Program-made: the position numbers and the translations under genes
Assembly (NCBI GenBank): GCA_020543525.1
Contig: JAHYIO010000001.1
Location: 1,736,001 to 1,800,000, forward strand
DNA length: 64,000 nt
Origin: Coriolopsis trogii
Lineage: Eukaryota; Basidiomycota; Agaricomycetes; Polyporales; Polyporaceae
Reading direction: 5' to 3'
Shown: positions 1 through 11,945 of the stretch, one piece after another
Position numbering within the stretch: position 1 is the stretch's first letter
Layout of the letters: each line of letters opens with the position of its first letter
The notes under the pieces: model-generated
Told to the model about the DNA's origin: nothing
Seen by the model: only the letters and a program-made list of their open reading frames with translations
Databases searched by the model: none

Positions 1-446
1 ATAGCCTATAATTCCATAGTAACAGGCCGACTAAGATGCTGACGTCGAAGTTTCAGGGAAAGTTTCGCGAGCAATAAGTGGTAGACTTACTTGAAGGGAA
101 CGAGTAATTCTAGGAGCTCAATCGAGACTACCCGCCCGTACCATGGCCATATGACGAATATTTGTGGGGAGTATGCAATGAAACAGATGAGAGACGTCGT
201 GAAGAATACAAACAACTGGCCAGTGAGACGACCCATGCCAGAAGGAAACCGAGAGCAAGTAGAGATGAGAGTTGAAAGGAGAGTGTGTACCAATCATGTG
301 TAAGCTCTCTCCGTCCAGAGACTCGTAGAGACGCGCTCGGTGTTCGCGGCCCCCAGCGCTCCACGCGTCTGCTTCCGTCCAGCACACCACAGCATCCCTT
401 AGCCTAGCACACCGAGGACGACGTTCGTCCCCGGCGCAGCCTCGCC
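1..446. other. Upstream intergenic sequence
   Basis: I see no convincing coding region here. The short open frames on both strands have no recognisable domain. The last 100 bases before the ATG at 447 are C-rich and probably form the promoter and 5' leader of the next gene. Confidence 0.4.
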
Positions 447-1446
447 ATGCTTTCCCGTATCCCATTGTCTCTGCCGTCAGCGACGGTCTCAGCTACAGTA
501 GCCAGGAGCACGACTTCGTATCTCCATAGACTTCCCGCATGCACGCGGTTCAACTCCTCCGAGGCGGCCGTGCCTGAAGCCAGCGAGCCAAAGAAACGCG
601 GGGTTCCGCTCGCTCAAGACCTGGGCGGCATCCGCATTAATAGTAAGTGCTCGGCGCCGTCTGTGGATGCTGTCTCCCTGACAATAACCCACAGAGAGGC
701 GGGAGCCTGGGGCACCGAGACCTAATGGTTCCCAGAGGCAGCAAGGCAATGGGGAGCAGCAGTATCAGGCTTTCGCTCCCCGAAACAATGCGCAGGGGAA
801 CTTCCGACCATCTGGTGATAGGAACGAGAACAGGCAGGGGAGCTTCCGGCCGTCAGGCGACAGCGCTGGCAACAGGCGGCCTCGCCCAGTGGATGGCGAC
901 CGTATTCAAAGTCCTCGACGCATGAGGACAAATGACAATCGGTCGCAGAACGGTCAGGAATGGGCGAGGCAAACAGAGGCCGCGCAAAGGGAACCTGGAG
1001 AGCCTGGAGATGAGCAAGCGGAGCACGTAGAGGGTGCAGAAAACACGGAGGCCACGCAGGCGAGGGATAACAAAAAATCATCCAAGGAGAAGAGAGCTCA
1101 TCTCCCGATCCCTGAGACCCGCGTCGAGTTGGGCAACCTGGACGATCTCTTTGGCCCTCCCACTACCATTGCGCCCCAACAAACATCCCAAACCGTCTCC
1201 CGTTCGTCTCTCGTTAGTCCCTCGGAGGCTCGCTTACAGCTCATTCTGGAGAACACCGCGGGTGACTACACTCGTTTCGTTCCTCGTCCTGCTCCTACGA
1301 CAGACGTGAAGAAGCTTGGAGCTGTTGGTTTGGGCGGGTTCGTGCTATCACATAACAGGGACGTCGGGTTGAAGTCGCGTCAGAACGCTGTGACCGTCAT
1401 AGAAAAGTTCGCAGGTGGCAAAGGGGCGCAGGTGACGTCCTCTTAG
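447..1446 (+). CDS. Putative mitochondrial protein, family not recognised
   Basis: Two exons (447-642 and 695-1446) give 315 residues. The intron begins GTAAGT and ends ACAG, and the split codon restores an open frame. The N-terminus starts MLSRIPLSLPSATVS and is rich in Ser, Thr, Arg and Ala without acidic residues up to about residue 38, as in a mitochondrial presequence ending near RFNSS. The middle (about 65-190) is hydrophilic and rich in Arg, Asn, Gln and Gly, with a partly duplicated FRPSGD unit. The C-terminal part (about 205-315) looks more structured and includes LGNLDDLFGPP and VGLGGFVLSHNRDVG. I do not recognise the family; a mitochondrial ribosome or RNA-associated role is only a guess. 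The gene converges on the next one, with 111 bases between stop codons. Confidence 0.72.
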
Positions 1447-1557
1447 ACATTACGGTATCCTAACACCCGATAATACATACGCTATACATATGCTACGACG
1501 AAGACTTGCTTAACAAGAAAATCCGATATTCAAAGACGCGTTCGGTAGACCCCACTA

Positions 1558-3645
1558 TCAAGTCCCGGATTCCTCCTCAGACTCTGAGTAGCGATTGTCC
1601 ACGTAGCTAAAGGAGTTGTCATAAGATCCTTGACGGTCCCCGTCCTCACTGGCGCTCCCTGACGCGAGCACCCAGTTGGGTATCTCGAAGTCTCGCACCT
1701 CTTCGATCTCGGGAGGTACGCGCGTCCCGAACGCGGTTACATGTCGCTGAGTCTTCCTTGCAGAGGGGGCACTGGATTGCCGAATCGCGGCCACCATGAG
1801 CACGCATATGTTAGGCTCCTTCTTGCCCGCAAGACCTGCGTATGACGAGTGAGATCTCGTCGTGGCGGAAGGAAGACTCAGCGGCTGCCTACCAGCAGAA
1901 GAGATCGAGTCTCGGGTATCCGATCCATTATAAGCTTTCGCCGCTTTCGACTTAGTGGAGGCAGATGTCTCCACCCGCTGCCGTTTCTTCGAAGGCACCT
2001 GAGGAAGACTCTCTGGGGCGTCGGCGGAGTATCGTCCGTACTTAGAGCTGGTGTACGACACGGAATGTAATGGGGAGGCAGCCATCGGGCCTTTTCCCCC
2101 TGAGGTGTGCTTGAAGAAGGGCGAGAGTGTGATCTGCTTTCCACCTCCTCTCGTTGGCGGCACACTGGGCTCTTGCTTCGGCCTCGAAGACAGCATTCCG
2201 GGTGGAAACTTGATGCGCAGCTTCAATTGCTTCGACTTGCGCCGCTCGATTTCTTCGGGGTCAATCTCGGATTCGCCGTCGTCCTCCAACTCGTCCACTT
2301 CCTCCTCCTCTTCGTCCTCCTGTTCTTCCTCAGCCTCTTCTTCCTCTTCCTCCTCCTCCTGTTGAGCGTCCTCCTCGGCGTCAGAAGGTGCCACCTCGGG
2401 CTCGCCGTCTTCGTCCACCATCTCTTCATCCACATCTTCCTCCACATATGTCACAGACGCAGACTTGCTCACCGGCTTCCCCGACTTCTTCTCCATCCAC
2501 CTCCGGTCCGGAGGTAAGAGCGTCCTGTACCGCTGCTCCAGCGATAGCGCGACCTCGAGCATCTCCTTCCTACGCCGCTCGCCCTCGTGGTACGCAGCGG
2601 CCCCATGCAGGTTCCCTAGGTCGACAGGCTCGTCGGGCAGGTCTGGGGGGACGGGCGTGAGGCTACGCGCCTCTGTGAACTCGGATGCGGGGATGGCGAG
2701 AAAGGCAGTCGTATCCATCGCGCGTAGCTGTTCAATGCGCTCCTTGAGTTTGTAGTGCTCGTGCTTCAGCTTCTCCTTCTCGCGCAAGCGTTGTCGCTTC
2801 TCAAACGTCTCGTACTTGCGATGGCGCTTCTCGTATGCCGCGTCCGAGGTGTCAATAGTCTCCTATGGGACCGTGAGGGAGGTGTGTCGGGTGGGGACCA
2901 GCATGCCAAATGTATATTCGTGTGCATCGCGGAAGTGTGGGGGTAGACATGCGTGAGTATGTGCAATATATACAGCAGGTATTGGCGGACGAACGTCTTC
3001 CGAGCCGCGCGGACGAAAGCGGCCTCCGACATGAGCATCCTGAGGGAGTTCGGTGAAGTCTGGCGTCTGGATGAGTTGTTGCTCCTTGTATGCCCTACGC
3101 ACTTCTGGGCGATCGAAATAGCGGGTGTATGCGAGCGCGTTGAGCTGCGCTTCGTGCTCCTCTAACGATCCCGAGCCCGACGCGGTAGCGGGTGGGACGA
3201 GCGCCGAGTTCGTCGTCAACAGAAATCGCGTTGTGGTGGGTATGAGTGGTTCACTTTCGACTGGGCAAGCAAATGTAAGCGTGCAGCACGCGTAATACGG
3301 CGTACCAACGTGAACCAGGAGAGGGGGGGCAGCAGCGAGAGAGGCGACGGGAGAAAGAAACAAGCAGCAAAGACTGGGCAGGAACGTACATTTGCGCTTC
3401 ATCGTCTCGAGGATCATCACGTCCGTCTCACACGTCCCCACTCCAGGTCCTCCGCGTCGCGAGCGCGCGGGCAGAACACGCTTCTGCCGGGTCTTCATGC
3501 CCTCCTTCGAGCTGGATGCCTGCGCGGGAGACTGTACTTTCTGTGGTTGTGGCGGCGCGGGCGATGACGAGGATGCCGTTGGGTGTTTGCTGCTTCCTGC
3601 GCGCGACTTTCCGGCAGCGGCCTTACCATTGCGAGCACTAACCAT
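1558..3645 (-). CDS. PEHE-domain protein (MSL1/KANSL1-like)
   Basis: Three exons (3645-3390, 3260-2974, 2862-1558) give 615 residues. The N-terminus is basic and low-complexity. A conserved block follows, with TRYFDRPEVRRAYKEQQ and then TPDFTELPQDAHVG; after the second intron comes TSDAAYEKRHRKYETFEKRQ and a charged helix RLREKEKLKHEHYKLKERI (about residues 160-225). This has the arrangement of the PEHE domain of animal MSL1 and KANSL1, which bind the MYST acetyltransferase MOF. Residues about 320-390 are an Asp/Glu tract, followed by a Ser/Lys-rich tail with RHVTAFGTRVPP. A nuclear chromatin role is inferred. The start is the ATG at 3645; an upstream in-frame ATG at 3724-3726 would add 27 hydrophobic residues and is less likely. 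The assignment comes from pattern recognition only. Confidence 0.68.
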
Positions 3646-3934
3646 CTTCGTGAGCTGTAGAGCAAGGAGAGCGGCGAGGCTCAGGGAGACAGTGAGAAAC
3701 CAAACCTCGGCGGGGAGGGGCGACACCTTGAATATCCTCCGCTTTCACTGCCGAGGCGCCTCTGAGGCGCTCGAACACCGAGAGGCGTTCAATCCAAATT
3801 GTGATTGTTAGAGGCCATTGGCTTTAACGACTCAACGCCCGCGAATCGCAAAGCCCCTTGGCGCTGACTATCCATAACGATCGAGACATACCAATACATA
3901 TGCACGACATCGATACAACACAATACAGATCGTC

Positions 3935-5782
3935 CTACTGTCCGTTGGAATACCCGCCCTGCTGCACACCCCAACCGTTATTCCAATTGTCGGAGCCATC
4001 ACCGCCGACGTTGTAACCTGAAGTATCCTGGCTATACGGGCCTGGCTGAGCACCGTAACCCATGTAGCCCATCTGCATACCTCCCATGGCGAAGTTCGCA
4101 GCGAACCGTGGGTTTATGTGGGGTTGAATAGGCGAATTTTGGTATGGGGATGAGAAATCGAACGCTTGCAGCATGTTGTGCTGGTAGCCCCAGCCGCTGC
4201 CCCCGCCTCCCATATGCTGCCCGTAAGGTGTTGCATCGTGATCCTGTCCCGTGGCCCGAGCGATCGCAATGGAGGTCGGTGATGACGATCGTGGAGGCTG
4301 TTGGCGGTAGTCGTATGGCTGCCCCTGCCGACTAGCCCACGGGCCAGAAGACGACGACCTATGGTCTGATCCACGGCCGCGCCCCCGCCCTCGACCATGA
4401 TCATTTTGTCGTCTCCCGCGTCCTCTCCCTCTACCAGAGTCCTCGCGGGTAGGAGGGTAATCGCGCCCGCCCCGCCCTCGCCCGCGCGGATATCCGCGGG
4501 ATGAAGAAGGCGAGAGTATAGGAGAACCCGGAGCGTCTTCCCCATCTTTGATTACACTAGGCGGGGAGACCTCGAACGCATCGGAGTAGGGATCGTCGTA
4601 TGGTATAGGAGCTGGTCGAGTTGGAGCTGTCAGATCCATATCGTTATACGAAGGGCCACCCTCATATGAGCCTCCGCCATACGGATCTTCTGACATTTCC
4701 TGGTCGCGCATGCGTGATGGAAGAGGCGTAGAATACCGTGACGACATGACGGATCGTCCACGAGATTGCTCTCGTCTGTATGCCAATGAGTTCAGCACGA
4801 ACTCGGAGATACGAGAATCCTGACCTTTGGGCTTGCGCCCTTTTATGTGCAGCCTCTTGCTCATCGTCCGAGAACTCGAGCTCGTCATCTCCGGGCTCTT
4901 CGTCATGAACATTACTAGCATCACTTCCCTTGAGATGACGAAGCTGCTGAACGAAGACGTAGCGACTCCTGGCCGGAACGTGAAACACGAGTCGTCCGAT
5001 GCGGATTTTCTCGGAGTCTAACGGATATGTCTTGTTGAATCTGACCTGATACAACGGTTCGCTCGTTGGACCGAAAGTCTCGAAAATCTGTGGGGAATGA
5101 GTAACATAGCACCAATGGAAATGTGAGTTACGCACGTATCCCAGCACTTTTCTATCCTCAAAGACAAGGAGCGTGTCGGAGTCGAGGGCTTTCTCTGAAC
5201 CTCTGTTCGCAATGCCAGACGGGACACCTTTGACGATCACAGTCCTGTCGACGATGCTAACAACCTCCCCGACCTCCTCCAGCTGCTCGTGCGCATCGAC
5301 TTCCTCCACCTCAGGGACCACGACGTCGACGTCGACCATTTCATTTTTAGTCCGTACTTGTGCATCGGTAGTTGCTGCTACTTCAACATCCTCATCTTCA
5401 TCCAGATCTACTTCCGGACGTTTTTGTGACGCCTTGGGTTTCACAAGGTTACCCGCTGCCTCGGATTCGGAGTCGGAGCTGCTGGAAGAATCCGAATCAC
5501 TAGTAGACTCGGACGGACTATTCGCAGTCATGTGAGATTCGTCGAGACAGTAACACATTAGACGTACACATCAGAGTCCCCTCCTGCATCTGCAAGGATG
5601 TCGGCCTCAATCTCCTTTTCGCTATCCGTTTCACTGTCGGTGCCATGTTCGTGGGCAGAGTGGGCGGGTGCTTCTGGTAATCTGCTTGTTGAAGGCACGG
5701 GAATTTCGCCAATGATATCCTTGATGAGTTGGAGATCCTGGGGGATGGCAGAAGGCACGACGAAGGAGAAAGCAGCAGTCAT
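3935..5782 (-). CDS. NAF1: H/ACA snoRNP assembly factor NAF1
   Basis: Four exons (5782-5568, 5517-5136, 5087-4813, 4775-3935) give 570 residues. NAF1 binds dyskerin/Cbf5 in the nucleus early in H/ACA snoRNP assembly and is later exchanged for Gar1. Residues about 150-250 form the Gar1-like core: EEVGEVVSIVDRTVIVKG, then VLGYIFETFGPTSEPLYQVRF, IGRLVFHVP and HLKGSDASNVHDEE, followed by the family hallmark ELEFSDDEQEA. The N-terminal third is acidic and Ser-rich. The C-terminal half is rich in Arg-Gly, Pro and Gln, with RGRGRGG repeats typical of an RNA-binding tail. The last intron is unusual: the frame changes near 4776-4812, and the best donor (GTATCT) leaves an intron of only 37 nt; a GTCAGG donor giving 49 nt is also in phase. 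Confidence 0.9.
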
Positions 5783-7680
5783 AGCTGGGGGTACGCTCAA
5801 ACTTGCTCTGAACTGAGCGCGCTGACTTCATATGGCTTGAAATTTAGGCGTTAGGAACACGACGGTCACGTGAGTGGCAAAACGCGCTAAGCAGTGGGGG
5901 GAGGCAGCGCCCGCCTTACCGAGCTAGCCGATGTCCAAGCGCCTTAGGGGCGCTACACTCTCGGCAGTCCACCCAGATTATCTGGACATTAGATAGCGTT
6001 CGGCAGTGCTCGGCATCCAAGGAGATAAGATGGGCCCAATCCGCACGTGCTCTGTTGGTCTAGACCTGTGTTTGACGCAGAGACCCAAGACGCCCAAGAT
6101 TACACGGCATCTCTCGGCTTACCCTCATCTGTGGCTGGCGTTCAAGATTACGGTGGTCCTCCCAATGCTCAACCCATATCTCCTTCCACATTCACCCCTA
6201 GGCATTCAAAATCAGCATGATGGTGCATGTACTATTACTTTACAAAGTGTTGGGAACAGAATTTTAATATTTGATCTTGATCACACATGAAATGCATGTT
6301 TCTATAGCGCAAAAATGGCCCCAAGAATTCCCCTCAAAATCAAGTAGAATACTAGTCATGTGGTTCCAAGCCTACTGCCAAAACTGTTTGTAGAGAGCGT
6401 GACTGTGTAAGGAGAACCATTGAATACTATGCAGAATATAGGCCTGAAGCGCCCAAAGAGAGGGCATTGACGCCCACATCTTCTGGCCATGATGCCACCG
6501 CTATTGGACTTTAGATACTGTGCAAGGACTCACATTCGGTCAGAATGTCTTGAAAGTCATCCCATCAGCACCAACATAACTCACAATAAAGCCTATAAGA
6601 AGTCCAGAATCATACATTGGGCAGAACACCGAGATCTATCCCTCACATACACATACTATGTAGCATTACCAACTCGGACCCTCAGCGGCGGTGTCCACGA
6701 CCAGGTGCTCGATAATTCAGTGACAGCCCATAAAGATGACTACCTGTTCAATTCCTAAGACTTGTTTCGCATTTTTGTTCTTATTCGCATTGATTTTGGG
6801 ACCTTCTGTGTGCGGAGGCTGAGGACCATCGCAGGACCATTGGACACAGTCAGAGTCCAGTGCCGGTTAATATGTCCCAATTTTCCCTAAATCGCTCCGG
6901 ATATGTCCGGATTGAATTAGCCTAAAATACCTCCGGATGGGGCTCAGATGCACAGTTAGAGCCGAAAATACCCATCTTGATGCGCATTGGGAGGGTACTT
7001 AGATGCGAGAATGAACATCTGGATGCTTGGTCCTTCCGGATACGGTAATGAAAGCTCTGACAATTAGCATTGAGATCAACCATGAGTCGCTTAGATGAGA
7101 GTAAGATATAAGCGATGGACCAGCCTCGAACAAACAATCTGAGGCGCTGGGCAGTAATCTAATCGTTTGGTGCATAGATGATCGCAATCAGAGAGATAAG
7201 AGTAATCTACTGGCTGACATAAGGAATATCCCTCGCGTCACTCGGACATCGGCTAGTGGGCGCTGCCTCCCCCCATAAGCAGCGTGTCATCATTGCTGCC
7301 ATCCTGAGACTGCTCTGTACTGACTTGTTCCCGACGCGTTCACAGTGCGCCCAGACTATTCCCGCTTACTAGCTTTCAGCTAAATCTGAACCGTATGAGA
7401 AGAGCTTGTGATCATGGTGGGTCCCCGCACAAAGGTTGGAACTCTCACACCGACACCGTTATCAATGTCGCTCATGCTCCAACATCTATAGCAAACAGCC
7501 CGCAAGTCCACAGGTGGTATGTGTGGTCTTAACATTGCGGAACTCGTGAGTACCGACGCGATGTAAACAGGTCGAGCCCCTTCGGGACTGGGTGGGACAT
7601 GGAGCGAGTCGGGTGATGAATCGGACGAAGCCCTTAGGAAGTACATCAGTGATTATGAGGCGTCCGATACGGATGAGGAG
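5783..7680. other. Gene-poor stretch
   Basis: No gene could be supported on either strand. From about 6150 to 7200 the base composition is visibly more AT-rich than the flanking genes, and the open frames are short and lack domain signatures. The tail of the stretch (7570-7680) is open and encodes acidic residues in the frame of the next gene. This may be 5' coding sequence whose true start I could not place. Confidence 0.4.
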
Positions 7681-10600
7681 ATGGACGAGAGTATGGACCA
7701 CCGCGACGAAGCAGAGCAGGGTATTAGGGTAAGTCCTCTCACTCCATAACACAACCGAATCCTCTACACTTCAAATGCTTGCAGACCAGCCTGCAACGGC
7801 TATTCAAGTCGGACCATTCTTTCTCCGGCTCTTTCTCCTTCCACCAGGCGTTCCCCGAGGCCCCTAATCCATGCCTCATGATTACTGGGCTTGGCACGGT
7901 TGGATTACCTCTTGCTACCCATGACGCTGAAGCAATCAAGACGCACGCTGAGCAAGCGCCTTTCGGAAAGTCGCATCAGACTCTGGTAGATAAGTTAGTA
8001 CGCGATACATGGGAGGTTGATGCGAAGAAGGTAATTCTGTCGTCGATATCAAAGCGCTGTAACCTCCATGCTGATTTGCATTATCCCTAAAGGTAAAGGT
8101 CGAGAACAGAGCTTGGAAGACCTTTATGGACCGAGTTGTCCGAGACGTCTGCCAGACCCTTGGTGTCAACTACGATGCTAGCCAGCCACGTTGCGACCTC
8201 TACAAGCTTTTGCTATATGAGAAAGGCTCTCAGTACGTACCCTGTGCTTGATACTGATAATGTTTATGGAGCATATGTTTGCAGTTTCTTGCCACATGTC
8301 GAGTGAGTCGATATTATAGGGAACGTTTTATTCTCACCACTCATAACGACAGCACTGAGAAGGTTAACGGCATGTTCGCTACAATAGTCGTGGTGCTCCC
8401 TTCCAAGTTCAAGGGGGGCGCTGTCCATGTCTCGCATGGGGATTCGTCCAAAGTGTACGACTGCAGCGCAAACAGCCTTACCGACACCACTGTGCTTGCT
8501 TGGTACACCGACGTTCAACACGAGGTCAAGCGCATCACCAGCGGATATCGCCTAGCGCTATCCTACAATCTCGTACACACCACAAGTCTCTTGCGACCAA
8601 CTTTGCCATCGCAGAATCTACTTGCATCACGCCTACAGGACGTCCTGACTGCTTGGAAAAACGGAGAAGCAGATGCGCCGACGAAAATCATTTACCTGCT
8701 TAATCACAAGTACTCCCAGGCCAACCTCACCGGTAGCGCACTGAAAGGACCTGATGCCCATCTTGTCGCCATTCTTGACGACGTCGCGCGGCCACTCGGT
8801 TTCCATCTAGGTCTCGCCAATCTTGTGTGCACGGAACGCGGCGCTGGCTACGAATACGACACGGATGGAGGTGTCGAGTGGGAAGGCGTCATTGAGACGT
8901 ACGTTGTGGTCAAGAATCTTGTCGACCTCGCCGGGAAGCGACTAGCCCGCTACGTTGAGTTTGATCCGCGTACAGACATGATACCGGACAAGCTGGCCCG
9001 CGAGATCGTGGTGGGAGGGTATGACGAGAAAATCGACCATGAAGGGTACATGGGCAATGTGAGTTTTCACGCTATCTCTTGCAACGTAATTGATGCCCAT
9101 CGATGCTACCTAGGAAGGGGCAACGATAGATAGAGGTGAGCTACTCCCTTATCTAGTATATTCGCCAGCCAACTAATATATTTGCTACTTGCAGTATACT
9201 TGCGAACGGTGCTAGTCATCTGGCCCTCGCGAGCAAACCTTGAGATTCTTCACGGAGAAGAGGCTCTCACTGTTGCTCTCGACAAGCTCGACAAGAGCAC
9301 GACGACAAAACCGAGCGCAGAAGAACAGGACTTGGTTCAGTTTGTGTTGGATCGTGCCCGCAAGCAAGACAGGGCTGACGCCATTACAATCCTGTGCCGT
9401 CTGGCGTGCCAGTGGAAAGACGTCGATCTCTGGACTCGAAGCTTCAATAAATGCGGAATCGATGCGGATATTGGGAAGGTAGCGGCGGACGGTAAGGTGG
9501 ATGATGCTGTAGCGGCCTTCGGATTTGCAGCAATACGCCCTTTGTCAGTTGACCGGTTCTTCTGGCCCGGGTTATCGCTGACACATCATTCAGCCTAGAA
9601 ACCGTCATTGATAACGACACATCCTCAGTGCGGACACTTCGATTTCTCGACAGGTTCGAGACATATGTCGCGCAGGAGAAGTCAGAGAGTTTTCGTCAGG
9701 CTATGAGGGATTGGGCGGATGCTCAGTGGGCATTCTGCTTCAGCAACTTGCGCCCTCTCGAGGGCGGTGGAAGTGATGACGTGATCGCTCTCGCAGTCAA
9801 GTATGGAGGTGTTGAATTGCTTGAGGAAACGTATGAAGCCCGCCTCATGAACGTGGTCGGAACAGAGCTGACTACGGACTTTGGGCATCTAGGTTGATTC
9901 CTCAGGTAACATCCGATGGGCCAACGCAGGACTTACCTCAGTACGCTATGTCCATTGGCAAAAATGGGGATATCCCCACCGATACAAGGAGCCGGTTGGC
10001 GAAGCATATCATGAACACTGCGGTGTCAAAGGTCGACTTCTACTGCTTCAACTCATACGACCTGTCTGTCACATCGTTGGATGTTGCGACCGCGTATGTG
10101 ACCGCCGTCTGCAATCTGGGTTTCGACGATCTGCTGCCATCGATCCTCTCCAAGTTGGTCCATCCAACTCGAGAAGTGAGTTCGGAGACCAAGATGAATG
10201 TCTTACTCCCGATCCTCGAGCAGTTGGGTGAAGTAGCTTGCATTCGGCCGCGGGATCAAGCCCTTCCGGATTGTTCTATACTCTGCAAAGAGGCTGTACA
10301 GTCGTTTTCCGACATCTACCTCTCCAACGCTCGGGCCGCGACTACCCCCAGCGCTCGTGACATCTTGCCTCTTATCAAGGGCTTAGTCGCCATGGGACAA
10401 ACGGAGTTACTCTTGTTCAAGTACGTTCCTTACGAATCTGAACGTTCAATTACTGACAAGCTATCAGCGTAATTTCCGCGATGGGTAGGCTCAACCTCGA
10501 CGCCACCACACTCCGGACAGTCATCGACCAACTCCACTCGCAGAGGAAGCAATGCATAGCTGAAAATACGTTGGACATGGTGATCGAGAAACTCGTGAAG

Positions 10601-11558
10601 AAGTATGCGTCTGTTGTAGACCTCATACCCACGACTTCCCAGAAGTCTACTCAGGCTGCTCGCGTACAACCTGTTCTCGACGTCCTCGAGTACTGTTTCG
10701 AGATGAAAGCCAGTGAGGCGTGCGCTGATGTCCTCAACCATTTCTTCGACCCCCGTAGGCTCGATGCCACGTTCTTCGAGCACTACATCGTCCCTCTCCT
10801 GCGTAATCTCTGGCCATTCCTAAAGAAACACCAGCAACAAGTCTCCTCTCCCGCCTTTGCTCCCGCCTTCCGCAATCTTTTGATCGATTGGGCGGACAGG
10901 CTCGTCGGTCCCAAGCCTCCCGAGTCATCGGTGGCGCACATGCAGGCGCTAGGAACATGGGCCTGCGATTGCGCGGATTGCTCGCAGGTCCGGCACTTCT
11001 TGCTCTCGAATCCGGACGAAGCGAAGAGCTGGCACGCGCTCGGAGCCCCGCATCGCAAGCATCTCGAGAAGTTCCTGCGAAACCATGCTGCGTCGGTCGC
11101 GACATGGCAAACACTGGAAACGAGACCCCAAGGACTATTGGTACGCCCTACCGCCCCGAGGCGTCCTCACCCTTGCATAGGCTGACGTCGCGCATCTGAC
11201 ATTCCTCTAGGTTAGGAAGAAGGATATCATCACAGCTCCCGTACGATGGGCTGTGAATCGAGCTGCAGGGCAGAAGCTTCTGTCGGCCGTCAGCAGGGAT
11301 CATACAGAGCTCCGAACAATACTTGGTACCGACTATGGGAGGGTACTGAATCTGCTGGGTGTCCAGGGATCCGCATCGAACGTCCCCGCGGCTCCACAGC
11401 AGTCGATACGCGCTACGTCCGCGGTAACGAGTGAATTTGTAGCAGGTCCGGAGGAGGAGGAACCCAAGACGAAGCAGAAGAAACGTCCAGATGGGGAAAC
11501 ACGAGAAGGCTCTGAAACTCTGCCTAAGAAGCGTAAGAAGGTTGTCAGGAACGGTTGA
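7681..11558 (+). CDS. 2OG-Fe(II) oxygenase with long helical C-terminal region (paralogue A, catalytically intact)
   Basis: Eleven exons (7681-7728, 7785-8030, 8093-8232, 8285-8302, 8353-9058, 9114-9135, 9195-9543, 9594-9830, 9893-10420, 10468-11140, 11211-11558) give 1104 residues. The N-terminal third resembles the prolyl-4-hydroxylase type of Fe(II)/2-oxoglutarate dioxygenase common in agaricomycetes: GLGTVGLPL, then HFLPHVDTEKVNG and VLAWYTDVQHEV, then SGYRLALSYNL. The iron ligands would be His149, Asp151 and His207, with Arg217 for 2-oxoglutarate. The remaining roughly 750 residues look alpha-helical and end in Lys/Arg clusters (KTKQKKR, PKKRKK) like nuclear localisation signals. The substrate is unknown. 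The start is uncertain: the frame stays open and acidic upstream to about 7567, so a 5' exon may be missing. Exon 3 could begin at 8099 instead of 8093. It is the first of three tandem paralogues. Confidence 0.8.
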
Positions 11559-11945
11559 ACATCAGAGTGTTCAAGTTGTGATGTGTGCGAATCTCCCTGC
11601 TTGGCAATAGCACCAACCGTTGTACATGTGATCTCTGTCTTGCAGGTTTCTTGGATGTCTCGCTCGAGCTACAGCGACTTGAAGAATTCATTACAAATGT
11701 TCGAAATTCGAATCTTGCTTGACACCCGATCCCTCCAGGATTATGCCCCATTATTATAACCTCTCAAAAGCGAGGCATATGACTGGGAAGACTTGCCTAT
11801 CGGCCTTTGAAACAGGGATCTCCGCATGCAACCACGTAACATCACGATCACATGACACCTGGTGGGACGCGTAGCCAGCGCATACCTCTAGATCTTTCGC
11901 TTCGTTCTTTGCTGCTACTAGTACCACTCGTATCTCTTTGTAAGC
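11559..11945. other. Intergenic spacer between oxygenase paralogues A and B
   Basis: This is a spacer of about 390 bases with no supported gene. It should hold the 3' end of paralogue A and the promoter of paralogue B. I saw no clear TATA box. Confidence 0.4.

Noticed and set aside
5783..7680. Possible transposon remnant because of lower GC.
   Set aside because: I found no terminal repeats, target-site duplication or transposase-like frame, so composition alone was not enough.
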